NCBI RefSeq assembly: GCF_020882245.1
Contig: NC_083598.1
Span: forward strand, 7,185,178-7,249,177
Direction: 5' to 3'
Source of the DNA: Rhopalosiphum padi
Taxonomy: Eukaryota > Arthropoda > Insecta > Hemiptera > Aphididae
Length of the DNA stretch: 64,000 bases
Shown: positions 62,701 through 64,000 of the stretch, piece by piece
Layout: each line of letters starts with the position of its first letter
Position numbering within the stretch: the first letter of the stretch is position 1
The notes under the pieces: model-generated
Seen by the model: only the letters and a program-made list of their open reading frames with translations
Database searches by the model: none
Told to the model about the DNA's origin: nothing
Translations under genes and position numbers: made by a program

Positions 62701-64000
62701 CTTGTATATTCCCGATATATTGGCTGGTATAACAATTATGTAACACCTGTGGTGAAAGTAATATCTTTTCATATTTTATTTTTTTATTGTTTTTATTTCA
62801 CTAACAAAACTACATTTTATAATATTTGAATAACTTGAACAAAGTTTAATAAAATTAAAATCGTAAATACTAACTATTATACATCGTGTGTGCTATTAAA
62901 GAAAAATAAAGAAATAACTTTACAAATCTACTCTAGATAATATATACCACATAATATGAAGAGTTACCTAACTAATTTTCAAAAAACGATTTCATAATTT
63001 GATTAGCTTTTACGAAAATCGAGAAAACTATTATTATATATATTTAAAATATGACGATTTTAGTTCTGATAAAATAATAACCTACGAGAATCGTATCATT
63101 CTAAACGTAATTGCTAATTTACGATTAACCATACCTAAATTAAACGGAAGTTTAACTTTATTTTAACGTTATTGGAACATCTATTTGTTATTAAATACAC
63201 TAACTTTTTTAATTAACTATTCTATTAAAAGATGACTTGTTTTTGAAAATAATTTAGATTAATAAATGGTTATTTTAGTATAAATTCTAAAATTTCAAAG
63301 TGCAAAAAATAATTTTGAATTAAATATCTATAACTAAGAAACTTAAAAGAAATAACAAGATACAAATACTAATAAACTAAAATAAAATTGAAGAAATATT
63401 TAAAGATAACATTATTCAAAATAAATTTAAATATTTGTGTTTCCCTTTATTTTTCAATAATATAAAAGTATCCTTCACGTAAGATTTTTAGATATAATTG
63501 ACTATACAATTTTTTTAAGTAGAAATTGATTAGTATCAAAATATATAGATATAATGAATAGGTAATAAATAAGGTATAATATTCAGTTGAAATAATGTTG
63601 ATGAGATCTGTTGAAAAAAATTGTTTCTTTTATTCGCCAACTTACGGCACGAAACACTTTTACAGTGTTACTGACAGGAGTAATTTCGAGGACCATTTCC
63701 TCCAAAAGCTTCAAGTAACAATTCCGCTTTTAATCGTGAGACTTCCATGAGACCGATTAAAATAATTCTTATAATATACCGTTTTTGTTATCTAAAACGC
63801 CCTCGAATAGATTATGCGTGAACTAACGTTACTCATCCTTTTTCAATCTATTAAGTGATAACAATAAAAAAATACCTTATTTTATAGCTTTAGTAAACAT
63901 CTAAAATATTTAAATTAAAAACAAATATAATATAAAATTTATTTTAGTAAATAATCAACTGAATAAATCATATAAAATACATTTTGAGTTCTTTTGATTG
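59737..64000. other. AT-rich spacer to the window end
   Basis: No gene called. A 78-codon plus-strand frame at 60412-60648 has a balanced central part (MLMTVALDPTRLLKLKADP) but no known match. A less AT-rich patch at 63640-63840 holds a 26-codon minus-strand ORF (63748-63668), noted under rejections. Confidence 0.4.

Noticed and set aside
63668..63748. 26-codon minus-strand ORF (MEVSRLKAELLLEAFGGN...)
   Set aside because: It looks exon-like in composition, but there is no family match, the splice context is unclear and it is very short.
1..64000. CRISPR arrays, operons, tRNA genes or bacterial features
   Set aside because: None seen. The DNA is eukaryotic, with spliced genes and microsatellites, and no cloverleaf or regularly spaced repeat array was found.

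Overview
This is eukaryotic, nuclear, animal DNA. It is very A+T rich (about three quarters by eye) with almost no long reading frames, GT-AG spliced coding pieces, microsatellites and several transposable elements. The style of the AT-rich spacer, the gag-like protein and several interspersed repeats that look familiar to me suggest an aphid or close relative (Hemiptera). That assignment is inference, not proof. No complete host gene is visible. The reliable content is mobile elements plus a few isolated host exons or exon candidates.

Left part (1-8.2 kb). A young LTR retrotransposon lies on the minus strand at 711-5815. It has two 999-bp LTRs that differ at one base, a 4-bp GATA target duplication, an initiator-Met-like primer binding site next to the right LTR and a polypurine tract next to the left LTR. 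Its interior holds one long minus-strand ORF (4100-2400) with a BEL/Pao-like Gag N-terminus and no pol. The leader between primer site and ORF carries four spaced near-palindromes built on TATCG-N-CGATA, an operator- or insulator-like array. An imperfect inverted repeat (6317-6693) and a T17G14 homopolymer junction follow.

Middle left (8.2-12.1 kb). One minus-strand exon (8273-8205) carries the first metal-binding motif of an acid-sphingomyelinase-like phosphodiesterase. Upstream of it is a GC- and CpG-rich tract split by a cut-and-paste DNA transposon (8708-11792) with a retrovirus-type integrase. This Ginger-like element looks intact: about 63-bp terminal inverted repeats beginning TGTTACCGGCA, subterminal CCTAGG palindromes, and a three-exon, two-intron gene for a 577-residue transposase with an HHCC zinc finger, a DDE triad and a Cys-rich tail.

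Remainder (12.1-64 kb). This is AT-rich spacer or intron. It contains a 5S-rRNA-like SINE relic (about 13.85 kb), a decayed CHMP1-like pseudogene fragment (20.8-21.07 kb), a candidate signal-peptide first exon on the minus strand (27545-27485), a TIR element (32.6-33.3 kb), a candidate last coding exon on the minus strand (51.1-51.3 kb), a CpG-richer promoter-like island with a (TG)29 tract (51.8-52.6 kb), a 324-bp foldback MITE (53.2-53.5 kb), a second TIR-bearing repeat (54.6-55.6 kb) and long AT microsatellites. Less AT-rich islands at 22.4-23.1 kb and 24.2-25.7 kb may be promoters or untranslated exons of genes I cannot resolve.

Most short reading frames in this window start at GTG or TTG, or are chance openings, and are not annotated.
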